NCBI GenBank assembly: GCA_963828185.1
Contig: CAWHDV010000015.1
Span: 62,001 to 126,000 of the forward strand
Origin: Rhodoblastus sp963828185
GTDB lineage: Bacteria; Pseudomonadota; Alphaproteobacteria; Rhizobiales; Beijerinckiaceae
DNA: 64,000 nucleotides
Reading direction: 5' to 3'
The notes beneath the pieces were generated by a model. That model worked only from the letters and a program-made list of their open reading frames with translations, ran no database searches and was not told the DNA's origin. The position numbers and the translations under genes were made by a program. Numbering within the stretch: the stretch's first letter is position 1; each line of letters begins with the position of its first letter. Shown here in pieces: positions 42,528 through 51,142 of the stretch.

Positions 42528-43247
42528 ATGCGTCAAATCACGCCTCTTCGATTCCCGTTCAAGATTCCTGCCAATTCCTGCCGCCCGGGCGAAACCATGC
42601 ACCATTCCTCCCCCCTGCGCCCGCTCGACCTGCTGGATCGCCCTGCGTCGCCAACGCCTGCCGGCGCCGGCCGCCGCAAGGCGGGCGAGCTTGGCCGCGT
42701 CGCCGCCGCCTCCTGCCGGCGTGGCGAGGCTTCGCATAAAATCCTGTCGGCCACGGCTTGTCCGCAAGCGAAAGGCGACAAAGGCGCGTTCGGTCCTGTC
42801 GCATGGGCCCTTGCCGTGGTCGCCGCCTGGGGCCTGCTGGTCGGCGGCCGCGCGCAGATCGTGCGCCTCGCCCCGGGGACCGCGCCGCTCTACGCCGCCA
42901 TCGGCCTGGACGTCAACCTGCGCCAGATGGACATCAAGGGCGTGCTCTCGAAGCTGACCGAGGAGGACGGCCGCGAGGTTTTGGTGGTGGAAGGCGAAAT
43001 CCACAATCTCGCCGACGCGCCGCGCGCCGCGCCGCGCATGCGGCTGGCGATCCTCGACGGCAACGGAAACGAAATCTACACCTGGACCGCCGCGCCACCG
43101 AAGTCGCGCCTGCTCGGCGGCGAAAAGGCCTCGTTTCGCGCGCGCCTCGCCGCGCCGCCTCGGGAAGGCCGCGAAGTGCGGGTAAGGTTCGCCGCCGATC
43201 CGGACCGGGCGGGCCATTCCTCGCAGCAGACAGGGTTCGGTTCGTGA
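42528..43247 (+). CDS. Membrane protein with DUF3426-like C-terminal domain
   Basis: A variable N-terminal part leads to one membrane segment (VAWALAVVAAWGLLVGG) and a periplasmic domain with GLDVNLRQMDIKGVLSKLTE and VVEGEIHNLADAPR, as in DUF3426 proteins. Relatives at the same place, opposite ftsE, usually begin with an MJ0042-type zinc ribbon; none is visible here in any frame. ATG 42528 or 42597 (MHHSSPLRP) may be the start. The stop overlaps the hpt start (GTGA), showing an operon. Function is unknown. Confidence 0.7.
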   Translation: MRQITPLRFPFKIPANSCRPGETMHHSSPLRPLDLLDRPASPTPAGAGRRKAGELGRVAAASCRRGEASHKILSATACPQAKGDKGAFGPVAWALAVVAAWGLLVGGRAQIVRLAPGTAPLYAAIGLDVNLRQMDIKGVLSKLTEEDGREVLVVEGEIHNLADAPRAAPRMRLAILDGNGNEIYTWTAAPPKSRLLGGEKASFRARLAAPPREGREVRVRFAADPDRAGHSSQQTGFGS

Positions 43248-43777
43248 CTTCGGACGAGGCGCAGGTTCTCTTCGACGCGGCGGCGATCGCCGCGCGAGTC
43301 GAGGCCATGGCCGCCGAGGTTTTCCGCGCCGACCTGCAAAAGCCGCTGGCCGTGCCGATCATGACCGGCGCCTTCGTCTTCGCCGCCGATTTTTTGCGCG
43401 CGCTGCACCGGGCGGGCCTGGCGCCGGAAGTCGATTTCTTGCAGATCGGCAGCTATGGCGCGGGGGTAAAATCCTCCGGCCGCGTCGAGCTGCTGCGCGA
43501 CGTCGCGGCGCCGGTCGCGGGGCGCGACATCTTGCTGATCGACGATATCCTCGAGTCCGGCCGCACCCTTTCCTTCGCCAGAGACCTGTTTTTTTCGCGC
43601 GGCGCCCGGCGCGTGCTGATCGCCGTGGCGCTGGAAAAGCCGCACAAGAAAGAGATTGACGTGACAGCCGATTTCATCGGCTTCGCCTGCCCCGACCGTT
43701 TCGTCGTCGGCTACGGCATGGATTACGGCGGCAATTACCGGCAATTGCCGTTCATCGGCGCGCTCGACGGCATGTGA
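43244..43777 (+). CDS. hpt: Hypoxanthine phosphoribosyltransferase
   Basis: This enzyme salvages hypoxanthine (and often guanine) to the nucleotide using PRPP. The fold starts at EAQVLFDAAAIAARVEAMA. It has VPIMTGAFVFAADFLRAL, the PRPP loop DILLIDDILESGRTLSFA, and the purine-binding C-terminal FIGFACPDRFVVGYGMDYGG. The start is GTG 43244, overlapping the upstream stop by four bases. At 177 aa the length is normal. It is convergent with thpR. Confidence 0.93.
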   Translation: MTSDEAQVLFDAAAIAARVEAMAAEVFRADLQKPLAVPIMTGAFVFAADFLRALHRAGLAPEVDFLQIGSYGAGVKSSGRVELLRDVAAPVAGRDILLIDDILESGRTLSFARDLFFSRGARRVLIAVALEKPHKKEIDVTADFIGFACPDRFVVGYGMDYGGNYRQLPFIGALDGM

Positions 43778-43797
43778 GACGTTCTCGCCTCAAAAGC

Positions 43798-44343
43798 TCA
43801 AGCAAACGGATAAACCGCCTCGACCCGGTAGGGGCCGCCGCCGACGGAATCGCGGGAGGAAAACAGCGCGAAGCGCGAGGCCTCGATCGAAAGCGCCAGC
43901 GGATAGGCGCGCTGCGACAGCCAGGCGCCGACCGCTTCGGGCTCGACGCCGCGCAATCGCGCCAGCGTGACATGCGGCGTGAATTTGCGGGTTTCCGGAG
44001 CGAGTCCGTTGCGCCGGGCGATCGCCTCGTGCGCCGCCTGCAGCCGGCTCAGGATCGCATCGGGTTTGATGCGCGCGATCAGCGCGCGCGGCTGCTGGCC
44101 GCCGAACACGCCGATTTCATCAAGACCGAGACGGAGCGTCCCGCCGACGAAAGGGAACTCCGCCTCGAGAAAAGCCTGGTCGAGCGCTTGCGCGGTTGGC
44201 GGGTCGATGTCGCCGAAAAAGCGCAGCGTCAGGTGAAAGTCCTCGGGCTCGACCCAGCGCGCGCCAAAAAGGCCGCCGCGGAAAAAAGCCAGCCGCGCCG
44301 CGACGTTGGGCGAGATTTCCAGGGCGGAGAAAAGGCGCGGCAC
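43798..44343 (-). CDS. thpR: RNA 2',3'-cyclic phosphodiesterase
   Basis: This is a 2H-family phosphodiesterase that opens 2',3'-cyclic RNA ends and was originally described as 2'-5' RNA ligase. The two HxT motifs are present: FHLTLRFFGD and PHVTLARLRG. It starts MPRLFSALEI, as in the family, and is 181 aa long. It ends 14 bases before tesA starts the next gene on the same strand in transcriptional order (tesA lies upstream), so tesA and thpR are probably one transcript. Confidence 0.92.
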   Translation of the reverse strand: MPRLFSALEISPNVAARLAFFRGGLFGARWVEPEDFHLTLRFFGDIDPPTAQALDQAFLEAEFPFVGGTLRLGLDEIGVFGGQQPRALIARIKPDAILSRLQAAHEAIARRNGLAPETRKFTPHVTLARLRGVEPEAVGAWLSQRAYPLALSIEASRFALFSSRDSVGGGPYRVEAVYPFA

Positions 44344-44356
44344 GGTCGCTCTCCCG

Positions 44357-45064
44357 TCACTTCTTCGCCAGCCGGTCGATCCAGGCCGTCACATCCGGCA
44401 GGATTTTCGCGACGATGGTCGCCACGCCCTGCCGCGTCGGGTGCATCCCATCCGGCAATTGCAGGGCCGGATGGCCGGCCACGCCGTCGAGGAAGAAGGG
44501 ATAGAGCGGCGCGTCGTATGTCTTCGCCAGGTCGGGGTAGATGGAATCGAATTTCGCGGAATAGTCCGGCCCAAGATTGGGAGCGGCGCGCATGCCGGCC
44601 AGCAGGAACGGAATTTTCCGCTCGCGCAGGCGCTTGAGGATGGCGCCGATATTTTGGCGCGTCATCGCCGGGTCGAGGCCGCGCAGCATGTCATTGGCGC
44701 CGATCTCGACGATCACCCCGTCGCAAGCCTCGGGCACGGCCCAGTCGAGCCGCGCCAGCGCGCCGCTCGACGTGTCGCCGGACACGCCGGCGTTGACGAT
44801 CTCGACCTCGAACCCTTTCGCCTGCAGCGCCTTCTGCAATTGCGCCGGGAAGGCGGCGTCGGCGGGCAGCGAATAACCGGCGGTCAGACTGTCGCCCAGC
44901 GCGACGATTTGCAGGGCGCGCGCCGCGGCCGGCGCCGCCATGGCAAGCAGCAGGGCCAGCGCGGTGAAAAGAATTGGACGAACGCGGCGCCCATGCCCAT
45001 ATGCGGCGCGGGCGGCTCTCCCGATCCTTGCCGGCCGTTCGCGCAAAAAATTCCTGTCCGTCAT
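44357..45064 (-). CDS. tesA: Arylesterase / acyl-CoA thioesterase I, SGNH hydrolase
   Basis: This is a periplasmic lipolytic enzyme of the TesA family. A signal peptide (ILFTALALLLAMAAPAAARA) precedes block I LQIVALGDSLTAGYSLP with the nucleophile Ser. Block II Gly is in NAGVSGDTSSG, block III Asn in IEIGANDMLRG-type sequence (here VEIGANDMLRG), and block V Asp-His in LPDGMHPTRQG. ATG 45064 leaves only 27 bases to the divergent ybbA start, the classical tesA / ybbA-ybbP arrangement. The basic stretch before the signal peptide is long; a later start is possible. Confidence 0.93.
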   Translation of the reverse strand: MTDRNFLRERPARIGRAARAAYGHGRRVRPILFTALALLLAMAAPAAARALQIVALGDSLTAGYSLPADAAFPAQLQKALQAKGFEVEIVNAGVSGDTSSGALARLDWAVPEACDGVIVEIGANDMLRGLDPAMTRQNIGAILKRLRERKIPFLLAGMRAAPNLGPDYSAKFDSIYPDLAKTYDAPLYPFFLDGVAGHPALQLPDGMHPTRQGVATIVAKILPDVTAWIDRLAKK

Positions 45065-45091
45065 CGCCAGCCTTCCGAAGAAAGTTCCTTC

Positions 45092-45802
45092 ATGCCCGAT
45101 CCGGCCATAAGCGTCGAGAATGTCAACCTGACTTTGGGAAGCGGCGAGGCCAGGGCGCATATCCTGCAAGATATTTGTCTCGATATCGCAAAAGGCGAGA
45201 CCGTCGCCCTGCTTGGCCCCTCCGGCTCGGGCAAATCGACGCTCTTGATGACCATGGCCGGTCTCGAGGCGCCTGATTCCGGCGCGGTGCGTATCGACGG
45301 GCGGCGGCTCGACTCTTTTTCCGAGGACGCGCTGGCGCGCTTTCGCGGCGCCCATATCGGCGTGGTGTTCCAGGCTTTCCATCTCATCCAGACCCTGACG
45401 GCGCTGGAGAATGTCGCCATTCCGCTGGAGCTGGCCGGCGCGCGCGACGCGTTCGCCAGGGCGCGCGAGGCCCTCGTCCAGGTCGGCCTGGGCGAAAGGC
45501 TGCGCCATTATCCGGCGCAAATGTCGGGCGGCGAACAGCAGCGCGTCGCCTTGGCGCGGGCCTTGGTCGCCGATCCGTCGATCCTCGTCGCCGACGAGCC
45601 GACCGGCAATCTCGACCAGGCGGTCGGCGCTGACATCATCGACCTCATATTCGCGCTCAATCGCGCCAAAGGCGCGACCTTGATCCTCGTCACCCATGAC
45701 GAATCCCTGGCCAGCCAATGCCATCGGATCGTGCGCCTGCGCAACGGCCGCATCGAATCCGATTCTTTCGCGACGACCGGACGCGTGAATGTCCCTGCCT
45801 AA
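45092..45802 (+). CDS. ybbA: ABC transporter ATP-binding protein, YbbA type
   Basis: This is the ATPase of a MacB/LolD-like exporter pair. Walker A is GPSGSGKST, the signature MSGGEQQRVALARAL, Walker B ILVADEPTGNLD and the switch His is in LVTHDESLA. Length 236 aa. It is divergent from tesA and its end overlaps the permease gene by 14 bases. The substrate is unknown; in this group extraction of lipid-modified or acylated molecules has been proposed, and the link to tesA fits that idea without proving it. Confidence 0.92.
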   Translation: MPDPAISVENVNLTLGSGEARAHILQDICLDIAKGETVALLGPSGSGKSTLLMTMAGLEAPDSGAVRIDGRRLDSFSEDALARFRGAHIGVVFQAFHLIQTLTALENVAIPLELAGARDAFARAREALVQVGLGERLRHYPAQMSGGEQQRVALARALVADPSILVADEPTGNLDQAVGADIIDLIFALNRAKGATLILVTHDESLASQCHRIVRLRNGRIESDSFATTGRVNVPA

Positions 45803-48404
45803 CCCCTTCGCGCAACAGGCGTGGTCCGGGGCCGCCATCCTGCGTCTGGCCAATTTTCGTTTCGCCATCCTTCGTCTGGCTTGGCGCGACCTGCGCGGCG
45901 GCCTGCGCTTTTATGGCGTCTTCATCGCCTGCCTCGTGCTCGGCGTCATGGCGATCGTCGGCGTCGCCGCGACCTCGCGGACGTTGCGCGAAGGACTGTC
46001 GCAACAAGGCGCGACGCTGCTCGGCGGCGACATTTCCTTCAGCCGCGCGCAAGGGCCGCCCAGCGCCGCCGAACGCGCCTTTCTCGCGTCGCGCGGAAAA
46101 TTGACCCAGGTGGTCACGCTCCGCGCCATGGCGCGCAAGCCGGGAGCGGCGCGGGCGACGCTGGTCGAGATCAAGGCGGTCGACGCCGCCTATCCGCTGG
46201 TCGGCGCGGCCGAAACCAGGCCAAAAACCGCGCCGGGGCGGACATTTTCCGACTTTTTCACCGACAAGGACGGCGTTTACGGCCTGCTCGCGGAGCCCAC
46301 CCTCGCGATGCGGCTCGGCGTCAAGCCAGGCGACCGCCTGCGCATCGGCTCGGCGGATTTCGCCATTGCCGGCTGGCTCGACAAGGAGCCCGATTCGATC
46401 GGCGGCGTCGGGTTCGGGCCGCGCGTGATGATGAGCGACGCAGGCCTCGCGGCGACGCGGCTGATCGTCCCGGGCTCGCTCGCCCGCACCTCGCTGCGCC
46501 TGCTGCTGCCGCCCGGCAGATCGAACAATGCCGACCTGGCAATCGTGCGAAAAAATTTCGGCGCGGCCTTTCCCGACGGCGGGTTTGAAATCCATGCGCG
46601 TACCGCGCCCTCGCCGCGGCTGGCGCGCAATATCGTGCGTTTCGCGCAGTTTTTGACGCTGATCGGCCTCACCGCGCTGGTCTGCGGCGGCGTCGGCGTC
46701 GGCAATTCGATCCGCGGCCTGATCGACCGCAAGCGGCGCACCCTGGCCATCCTGAAAGCCCTGGGCGCGAGCGGCGGCGAGGCGGCGCGTTTCGTGCTGG
46801 TCCAGGCCATGCTGGTGGCCGCCGGCAGCTCGCTGCTTGGCGCGCTTCTCGGCCTCGCCTTGCCGAAACTCCTGGTCGCGCTGCTCGGTTCGTCCCTGCC
46901 CTTTCCCGTCCATCCGCAAATCAATCCGCTCGACGGGCTATCCGGCTTGGCCTTTGGACTCCTGACCGCCTTCGTTTTTACCGCCGCGCCGCTCGACCAG
47001 GCGAGAGTCCTGCCCGCGACCACCCTCCTGCGCGAGACGGCTATGCAGGAATTCGGCCCTTCGCGCTGGCGCGGCAGGCTGATCGCCGCGCTCGGCGCGG
47101 GGGCGCTTTTCGCCTTCGCCCTGTTGACCAGCGGCGACCGCCGCCTCACGGCGCAATTCGGGCTGGCGGTGATCGTGAGCTTCGCCCTGCTCTATGGCGT
47201 CGCGCGGGCGATCATGTATTTCGCACGCCGCTCGCCGCATTCGCGGGTGCTGCCCTTGCGCCTGGCGGTCGCCAACCTGCACCGGCCCGGAGCCCTGACG
47301 CCGTCCTTCCTGATCTCGCTCGGCCTGGGCGTCACGCTTTTGACCGCGCTCGTCGGCGTCGAACGCAATCTGCGCGCCGAGATCGGCGTTTCCCTGCCGA
47401 AGGAGTCGCCGAGCTTTTTCTTCCTCGACGTGCAGCGCGCCGAGGCCGAGGAATTCCGCGCCTTTCTGCGCAAGGAGGCGCCCGACGGGGTGCTCGAGGT
47501 CGCTCCGATCCTGCGCGGAAGAATCGTGCGGGTGAATGGCGTCCCGGCCGAACGGGCCAAGGCGACGGACAAGGCGCGCTGGGCGCTCGATGGCGACCGG
47601 GGCGTCACCTTCACGGCGAGCGTTCCGCGTGGGTCGCAAGTGGTCGCGGGCCAATGGTGGCCGGAAAATTATGCCGGGCCGCCGCTCGTCTCGATGGAAA
47701 AGGAGGTCGCGCAGGGGCTCGGCCTTGATGTCGGCGACACGATTTCGGTCAATGTGCTCGGCCGGACTCTCACCGCGAAAGTCGCCAATCTGCGCAAGGT
47801 GGACTGGCGCAATTTCGGCATCAATTTCGTGCTGGTGTTCCCGCCCAACGCCTTCGCCGGCGCGCCCTTCACCGAACTGATGACACTGTCGCTGCCGCAA
47901 AAGCCGGATTTTGCGCAAGAGGGGGCGATTTTGTCGCAATCGGCGCAAAAGTTTCCCGACGTGGCCGCGGTTTCGATGCGCGAAACCCTTGCCACGGTCG
48001 ACGCTCTCTTGCGGAAATTGTCGGTCGCCATCCAGAGCGCGGCGTCGCTGGCTTTCATCGTCTCGGCTCTGGTCCTGGCCGGCGCGCTGGCGGCGGGGCA
48101 GCGGGCGCGCGTCTACGAGGCGGTGGTGCTGAAAGTTCTGGGCGCGACGCGGATGCGCCTGCTGGTGGCGCTGACGCTGGAGTTTGCGCTGCTTGGCGCG
48201 GCGACCGCCGCCTTCGGCCTGCTGGCGGGCGGATTGGTCGCCTGGCTCGCCTCGACCTATGTGCTCGACCTGGCTTTCGCCTCCTTCCCGGCCGAGGCGG
48301 CGGCGCTGGCGCTGGCGGCGATCGTGTTCGCCATATTCATCGGCCTGGCGGGGACTTGGCGCATTCTCGGCGAAAAACCGGCGCGCCATCTGCGTGAAGA
48401 ATGA
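45789..48404 (+). CDS. ybbP: ABC transporter permease, YbbP type, two FtsX domains
   Basis: This 871-aa inner-membrane protein partners YbbA. The first membrane segment (FYGVFIACLVLGVMAIVGVA) is followed by a large periplasmic domain (about residues 50-260), the first FtsX-like block with GNSIRGLIDRKRRTLAILKA, a central membrane pair, a second periplasmic domain (FFLDVQRAEAEEFRAFLRKE onward) and the second FtsX-like block (YEAVVLKVLGATRMRLL). The end EKPARHLREE is a family feature. Full length, no break. Confidence 0.92.
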   Translation: MSLPNPFAQQAWSGAAILRLANFRFAILRLAWRDLRGGLRFYGVFIACLVLGVMAIVGVAATSRTLREGLSQQGATLLGGDISFSRAQGPPSAAERAFLASRGKLTQVVTLRAMARKPGAARATLVEIKAVDAAYPLVGAAETRPKTAPGRTFSDFFTDKDGVYGLLAEPTLAMRLGVKPGDRLRIGSADFAIAGWLDKEPDSIGGVGFGPRVMMSDAGLAATRLIVPGSLARTSLRLLLPPGRSNNADLAIVRKNFGAAFPDGGFEIHARTAPSPRLARNIVRFAQFLTLIGLTALVCGGVGVGNSIRGLIDRKRRTLAILKALGASGGEAARFVLVQAMLVAAGSSLLGALLGLALPKLLVALLGSSLPFPVHPQINPLDGLSGLAFGLLTAFVFTAAPLDQARVLPATTLLRETAMQEFGPSRWRGRLIAALGAGALFAFALLTSGDRRLTAQFGLAVIVSFALLYGVARAIMYFARRSPHSRVLPLRLAVANLHRPGALTPSFLISLGLGVTLLTALVGVERNLRAEIGVSLPKESPSFFFLDVQRAEAEEFRAFLRKEAPDGVLEVAPILRGRIVRVNGVPAERAKATDKARWALDGDRGVTFTASVPRGSQVVAGQWWPENYAGPPLVSMEKEVAQGLGLDVGDTISVNVLGRTLTAKVANLRKVDWRNFGINFVLVFPPNAFAGAPFTELMTLSLPQKPDFAQEGAILSQSAQKFPDVAAVSMRETLATVDALLRKLSVAIQSAASLAFIVSALVLAGALAAGQRARVYEAVVLKVLGATRMRLLVALTLEFALLGAATAAFGLLAGGLVAWLASTYVLDLAFASFPAEAAALALAAIVFAIFIGLAGTWRILGEKPARHLREE

Positions 48405-48416
48405 CCAAAATGTAAT

Positions 48417-48434
48417 CTGGCTGGCGCCAGCCAG
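48417..48434. repeat. Perfect 18-base palindrome after ybbP
   Basis: CTGGCTGGC is followed directly by its complement GCCAGCCAG without a loop. It lies 13 bases after the ybbP stop and about 108 bases before the Bax-inhibitor gene start. It could be an operator or a weak end-of-operon structure; no T run follows. Confidence 0.5.
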
Positions 48435-48541
48435 AGCCGAGGGGCCGCTTGTGTTTTATGGACGTCCCCTCCATATTCGATCTGCCGAACCGCTGCGGAT
48501 TGTCCGGGGCGTTCTCCCGGCTCGTTATTCGCGAGGCACTC

Positions 48542-49315
48542 ATGTCCAACTTTGACCGCAACGCCGCTCCCTGGAGCCGGGGCTATGCCCGGACGGGCGC
48601 CGATGTAGATCAAGGTCTGCGCGCTTTCATGCTCGGCGTCTACAACCATATGACGGTCGGTCTCGCATTGACCGGCCTGTTCGCGCTCGGCGTCCACATG
48701 CTGGCCGTCTCCACGCTGCCGACCCAGTATCAACTGGGCCATATCTACCTGACCGACCTCGGCGCCGCCATGTACCTGAGCCCGCTGCGCTGGGTGGTGA
48801 TGTTCGCGCCGCTGGCGTTCGTGCTGTTCTTCTCCTTCAAGATCAACACCATGGCGGCCTCGACGGCGCGCACCCTGTTCTACGCCTTCGCAGCGGTGAT
48901 GGGCCTGTCGATCTCGTCGATCCTGCTGGTCTATACCGGCGCTTCCGTCGCCCGCGCCTTCTTCATCACCTCGGCGACCTTCGGCGCGATGAGCCTCTAC
49001 GGCTATACGACCAAGCGCAGCCTCGCCGCGATGGGTTCGTTCCTGATGATGGGCGTGTTCGGCATCATCATCGCCAGCCTGGTCAATCTGTGGTTCCAGA
49101 GCTCGGCCTTCCAGTTCGGCCTGTCGGTCCTGACCGTGCTGATCTTCTCCGGCCTGACCGCCTGGGACACCCAGGCGATCAAGACGATGTACCTGGAATC
49201 GGACGGCTATGAAGTCGCGACCAAGAAGTCGATCAACGGCGCGCTGATGCTCTATCTCGACTTCATCAACATCTTCATGTCGCTGGTGCAGCTTACTGGC
49301 CAGCGCAACGACTGA
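48542..49315 (+). CDS. Bax inhibitor-1/YccA family membrane protein, 257 aa
   Basis: This protein belongs to the TMBIM superfamily: seven membrane helices, pH-sensitive ion leak or protease-modulating role in other bacteria. Family features are the N-terminal DQGLRAFMLGVYNHMTVGLA, the LYGYTTKRSLAAMGSFLMMG block, and the conserved YDTQ/WDTQ-type TAWDTQAIKTMYLE in the last third, ending with LYLDFINIFMSLVQL. ATG 48542 has GAGG five bases ahead; an open frame upstream has no support. A strong terminator follows, so the gene is monocistronic. Confidence 0.92.
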   Translation: MSNFDRNAAPWSRGYARTGADVDQGLRAFMLGVYNHMTVGLALTGLFALGVHMLAVSTLPTQYQLGHIYLTDLGAAMYLSPLRWVVMFAPLAFVLFFSFKINTMAASTARTLFYAFAAVMGLSISSILLVYTGASVARAFFITSATFGAMSLYGYTTKRSLAAMGSFLMMGVFGIIIASLVNLWFQSSAFQFGLSVLTVLIFSGLTAWDTQAIKTMYLESDGYEVATKKSINGALMLYLDFINIFMSLVQLTGQRND

Positions 49316-49351
49316 GCCAGCGCAGACCGGCCTCATGACGCTCTCGAAAGA

Positions 49352-49374
49352 CCCCGCCTCAGGCGGGGTTTTTT
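49352..49374 (+). terminator. Intrinsic terminator of the Bax-inhibitor family gene
   Basis: Seven-pair GC stem CCCCGCC/GGCGGGG, loop TCA, then six T residues (49369-49374). It lies 36 bases after the stop codon. Confidence 0.9.
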
Positions 49375-49406
49375 GTTATGCTTGCGCTCAGGGCCGCGCG
49401 GCGCTT

Positions 49407-49730
49407 TCACGGCGCGACGCCCTTGAGCCGCCGCATGATGACGGCGCGCGCGACAAACACGCCCGCGGCCGTCGCCAGCAAAGGTTGCGCGCCGCGCGAG
49501 GCGGCGAATCCGAGCAGCAGCGCCATCAGCGCGAAACGTCCAAAGGTCTGCGCCATGACCGTCGCCAGACGACCGCCGCCTCTGAGCGCCCGGGCGTTGA
49601 GCCAGACCGCGTAAAAATACAGACCGCCGCCGAGGAGGCCGGCCGAAATCCAGCCCGCGAGACGCAAGGCGGTCGGCAAGTCCAAGGCGGTCGGCAAGTC
49701 CAGGCCGTTCGAGAGCATCGCGTCATGCAT
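49407..49730 (-). CDS. AtpR-like (ATP synthase subunit I family) membrane protein
   Basis: Three membrane segments (LAGWISAGLLGGGLYFYAVW, FALMALLLGFAASRGA, LLATAAGVFVARAVIM) match small N-ATPase AtpR/AtpI-type proteins, which aid assembly of the rotor ring. ATG 49730 gives 107 aa with LDLPTA repeated twice near residue 12, from an 18-base tandem duplication. No other N-type ATP synthase gene (atpD, atpC, atpB, atpE) is next to it, so it is an orphan copy or a related protein of unknown role. It is convergent with the Bax-inhibitor gene. Confidence 0.6.
   Translation of the reverse strand: MHDAMLSNGLDLPTALDLPTALRLAGWISAGLLGGGLYFYAVWLNARALRGGGRLATVMAQTFGRFALMALLLGFAASRGAQPLLATAAGVFVARAVIMRRLKGVAP
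49666..49701. repeat. Perfect 18-base tandem duplication inside the AtpR-like gene
   Basis: The unit aaggcggtcggcaagtcc occurs twice in direct succession (49666-49683 and 49684-49701). On the coding (reverse) strand it keeps the frame and doubles the hexapeptide LDLPTA before the first membrane segment. Confidence 0.9.
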
Positions 49731-50160
49731 GCGTTTTTCATCCTTCGGCGCGCGCCAGTCCTGGCCCAATCGCCCGGCCCCGTTTTGGCGCCGGAAGGAG
49801 CGCATGGTCAACTCGTCGCGGCTTTGGCGGAGCCCGGCCGATCAGCCGGAACAAAAACAAGCAACTTTCCTGGCAATGACATTGAAAGGCGCCGACACCG
49901 AAGCATAGCCCAAGCGCAACAGCGTCAATCGCCTGGTTCAAGGCCGTCCAATTGACCTGATGTTTGTTTTATTGCCGGAACAAGTCGCATCATTCCCTGT
50001 TCCTTTCACAGCTCTGACTGACTTGAGCGGCCAAGCAATAGTCAGGATCTGCGGCAAGTCCTGTCACGACGGCCGGAAAGGCGGCTCATGATTGCGCCGC
50101 CAGCATCAGCCCGCGCAAATCGCGCGTCGTCGAAGTCCCCCAGCAAAGGAGAGTAGCCAG
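49731..50160. other. 430-base stretch without a recognised gene, before the catalase
   Basis: No family match or good ribosome site is seen on either strand. The part near 49960-50020 is more AT-rich and probably carries the catalase promoter; GGAGAG precedes the catalase start. Open frames on the reverse strand look like GC-rich chance frames. Confidence 0.6.
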
Positions 50161-50889
50161 ATGTTTCTGCACAAAGCGATCCCTATCCATCAGGTCAAGG
50201 TCGAGAACCGGGACCCCGTTTTCGCCGAAAAGCTGCTCGAGCAATATGGCGGCGCGACGGGCGAGCTTTCCGCCGCCCTCACCTATCTGACCCAGTCCTA
50301 CCACACCGAAAGCCCCGCCATCCGCGACATGCTGCAGGATATCGCGACGGAAGAATTCGGGCATCTCGAGGTCGTCGCCTTGCTGATCGAGCAGCATACC
50401 GAGCGAGCGTCGAAGAATTTGCAGGACAAGGCGTACCAGAGCACGCTTTTCGCCATCCGCGGGCCGGGGCCGCATCTGGTCGATTCCAAAGGATCCACCT
50501 GGGATTCGCGCTATGTGAACGAGGGCGGCAGCACCGTTCGCGACCTGCGCGCCGATATCGCGGCGGAGGCCGGCGCGCTCGCGACCTATGAGCAGCTGAT
50601 CGCCATGACGACCGACGACGGCACGCGCGAGGCGCTGGTCCATCTGGCGACGCGGGAGGTCGCGCACACCAGGATGTTCATGGACGCGTTGAGGTCGATG
50701 AACGCCCTGGAAAATCCGCTCTTTGGCGACCTGCAGCCCGACGAAACGGTGGACCTGTACTTCAACCTGTCGGCGGAGCCTGGCGCCGGCGAGCGCGGGC
50801 CGTGGAACAGCGAACCGGCGTTTCGTTACATAGCCGACCCGCTGCACGATCTCCCCCACATGAACGGGAGACGCCGCGAAACCCACTGA
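50161..50889 (+). CDS. Manganese catalase
   Basis: This non-haem catalase breaks down hydrogen peroxide with a dimanganese centre. The ferritin-like fold supplies ligands Glu35 (ATGELSAAL), Glu65 and His68 (TEEFGHLEV), Glu136 and His169 (TREVAHT); the 33-residue spacing of the last two matches the family. The protein starts MFLHKAIPIHQVKVENRDPV. At 242 aa it is slightly shorter than the Lactobacillus enzyme, with a short tail. AAAGGAGAG lies upstream of ATG 50161. It appears monocistronic, about 250 bases before the RNA methyltransferase. Confidence 0.9.
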   Translation: MFLHKAIPIHQVKVENRDPVFAEKLLEQYGGATGELSAALTYLTQSYHTESPAIRDMLQDIATEEFGHLEVVALLIEQHTERASKNLQDKAYQSTLFAIRGPGPHLVDSKGSTWDSRYVNEGGSTVRDLRADIAAEAGALATYEQLIAMTTDDGTREALVHLATREVAHTRMFMDALRSMNALENPLFGDLQPDETVDLYFNLSAEPGAGERGPWNSEPAFRYIADPLHDLPHMNGRRRETH

Positions 50890-51142
50890 AACCCTGGCAA
50901 CCGCGGCGCGGCCGGAGCGGGATGAACCCTGCCCCGGCCGCGGATCGTTCGGGACGTTCATCGCTTTTCAACGCTATGTCGGTGAAAACGGAGACGCGTT
51001 CAATGCGCTTATGGTGATCGCAAACAAGTCGCGGGTGCTGCGCAAGCGCGGAGAAACTCTCCGGCGCTCGGTTGGGGCTGCTGACGCCGCGCGCCGGAAA
51101 CGTGTAAGTGACTTGCGCAATCACCATCGAACGCGAGGGAAC

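Noticed and set aside
44306..45091. Forward extension upstream of the ybbA start
   Set aside because: It is antisense to tesA; the ABC family start is at 45092.
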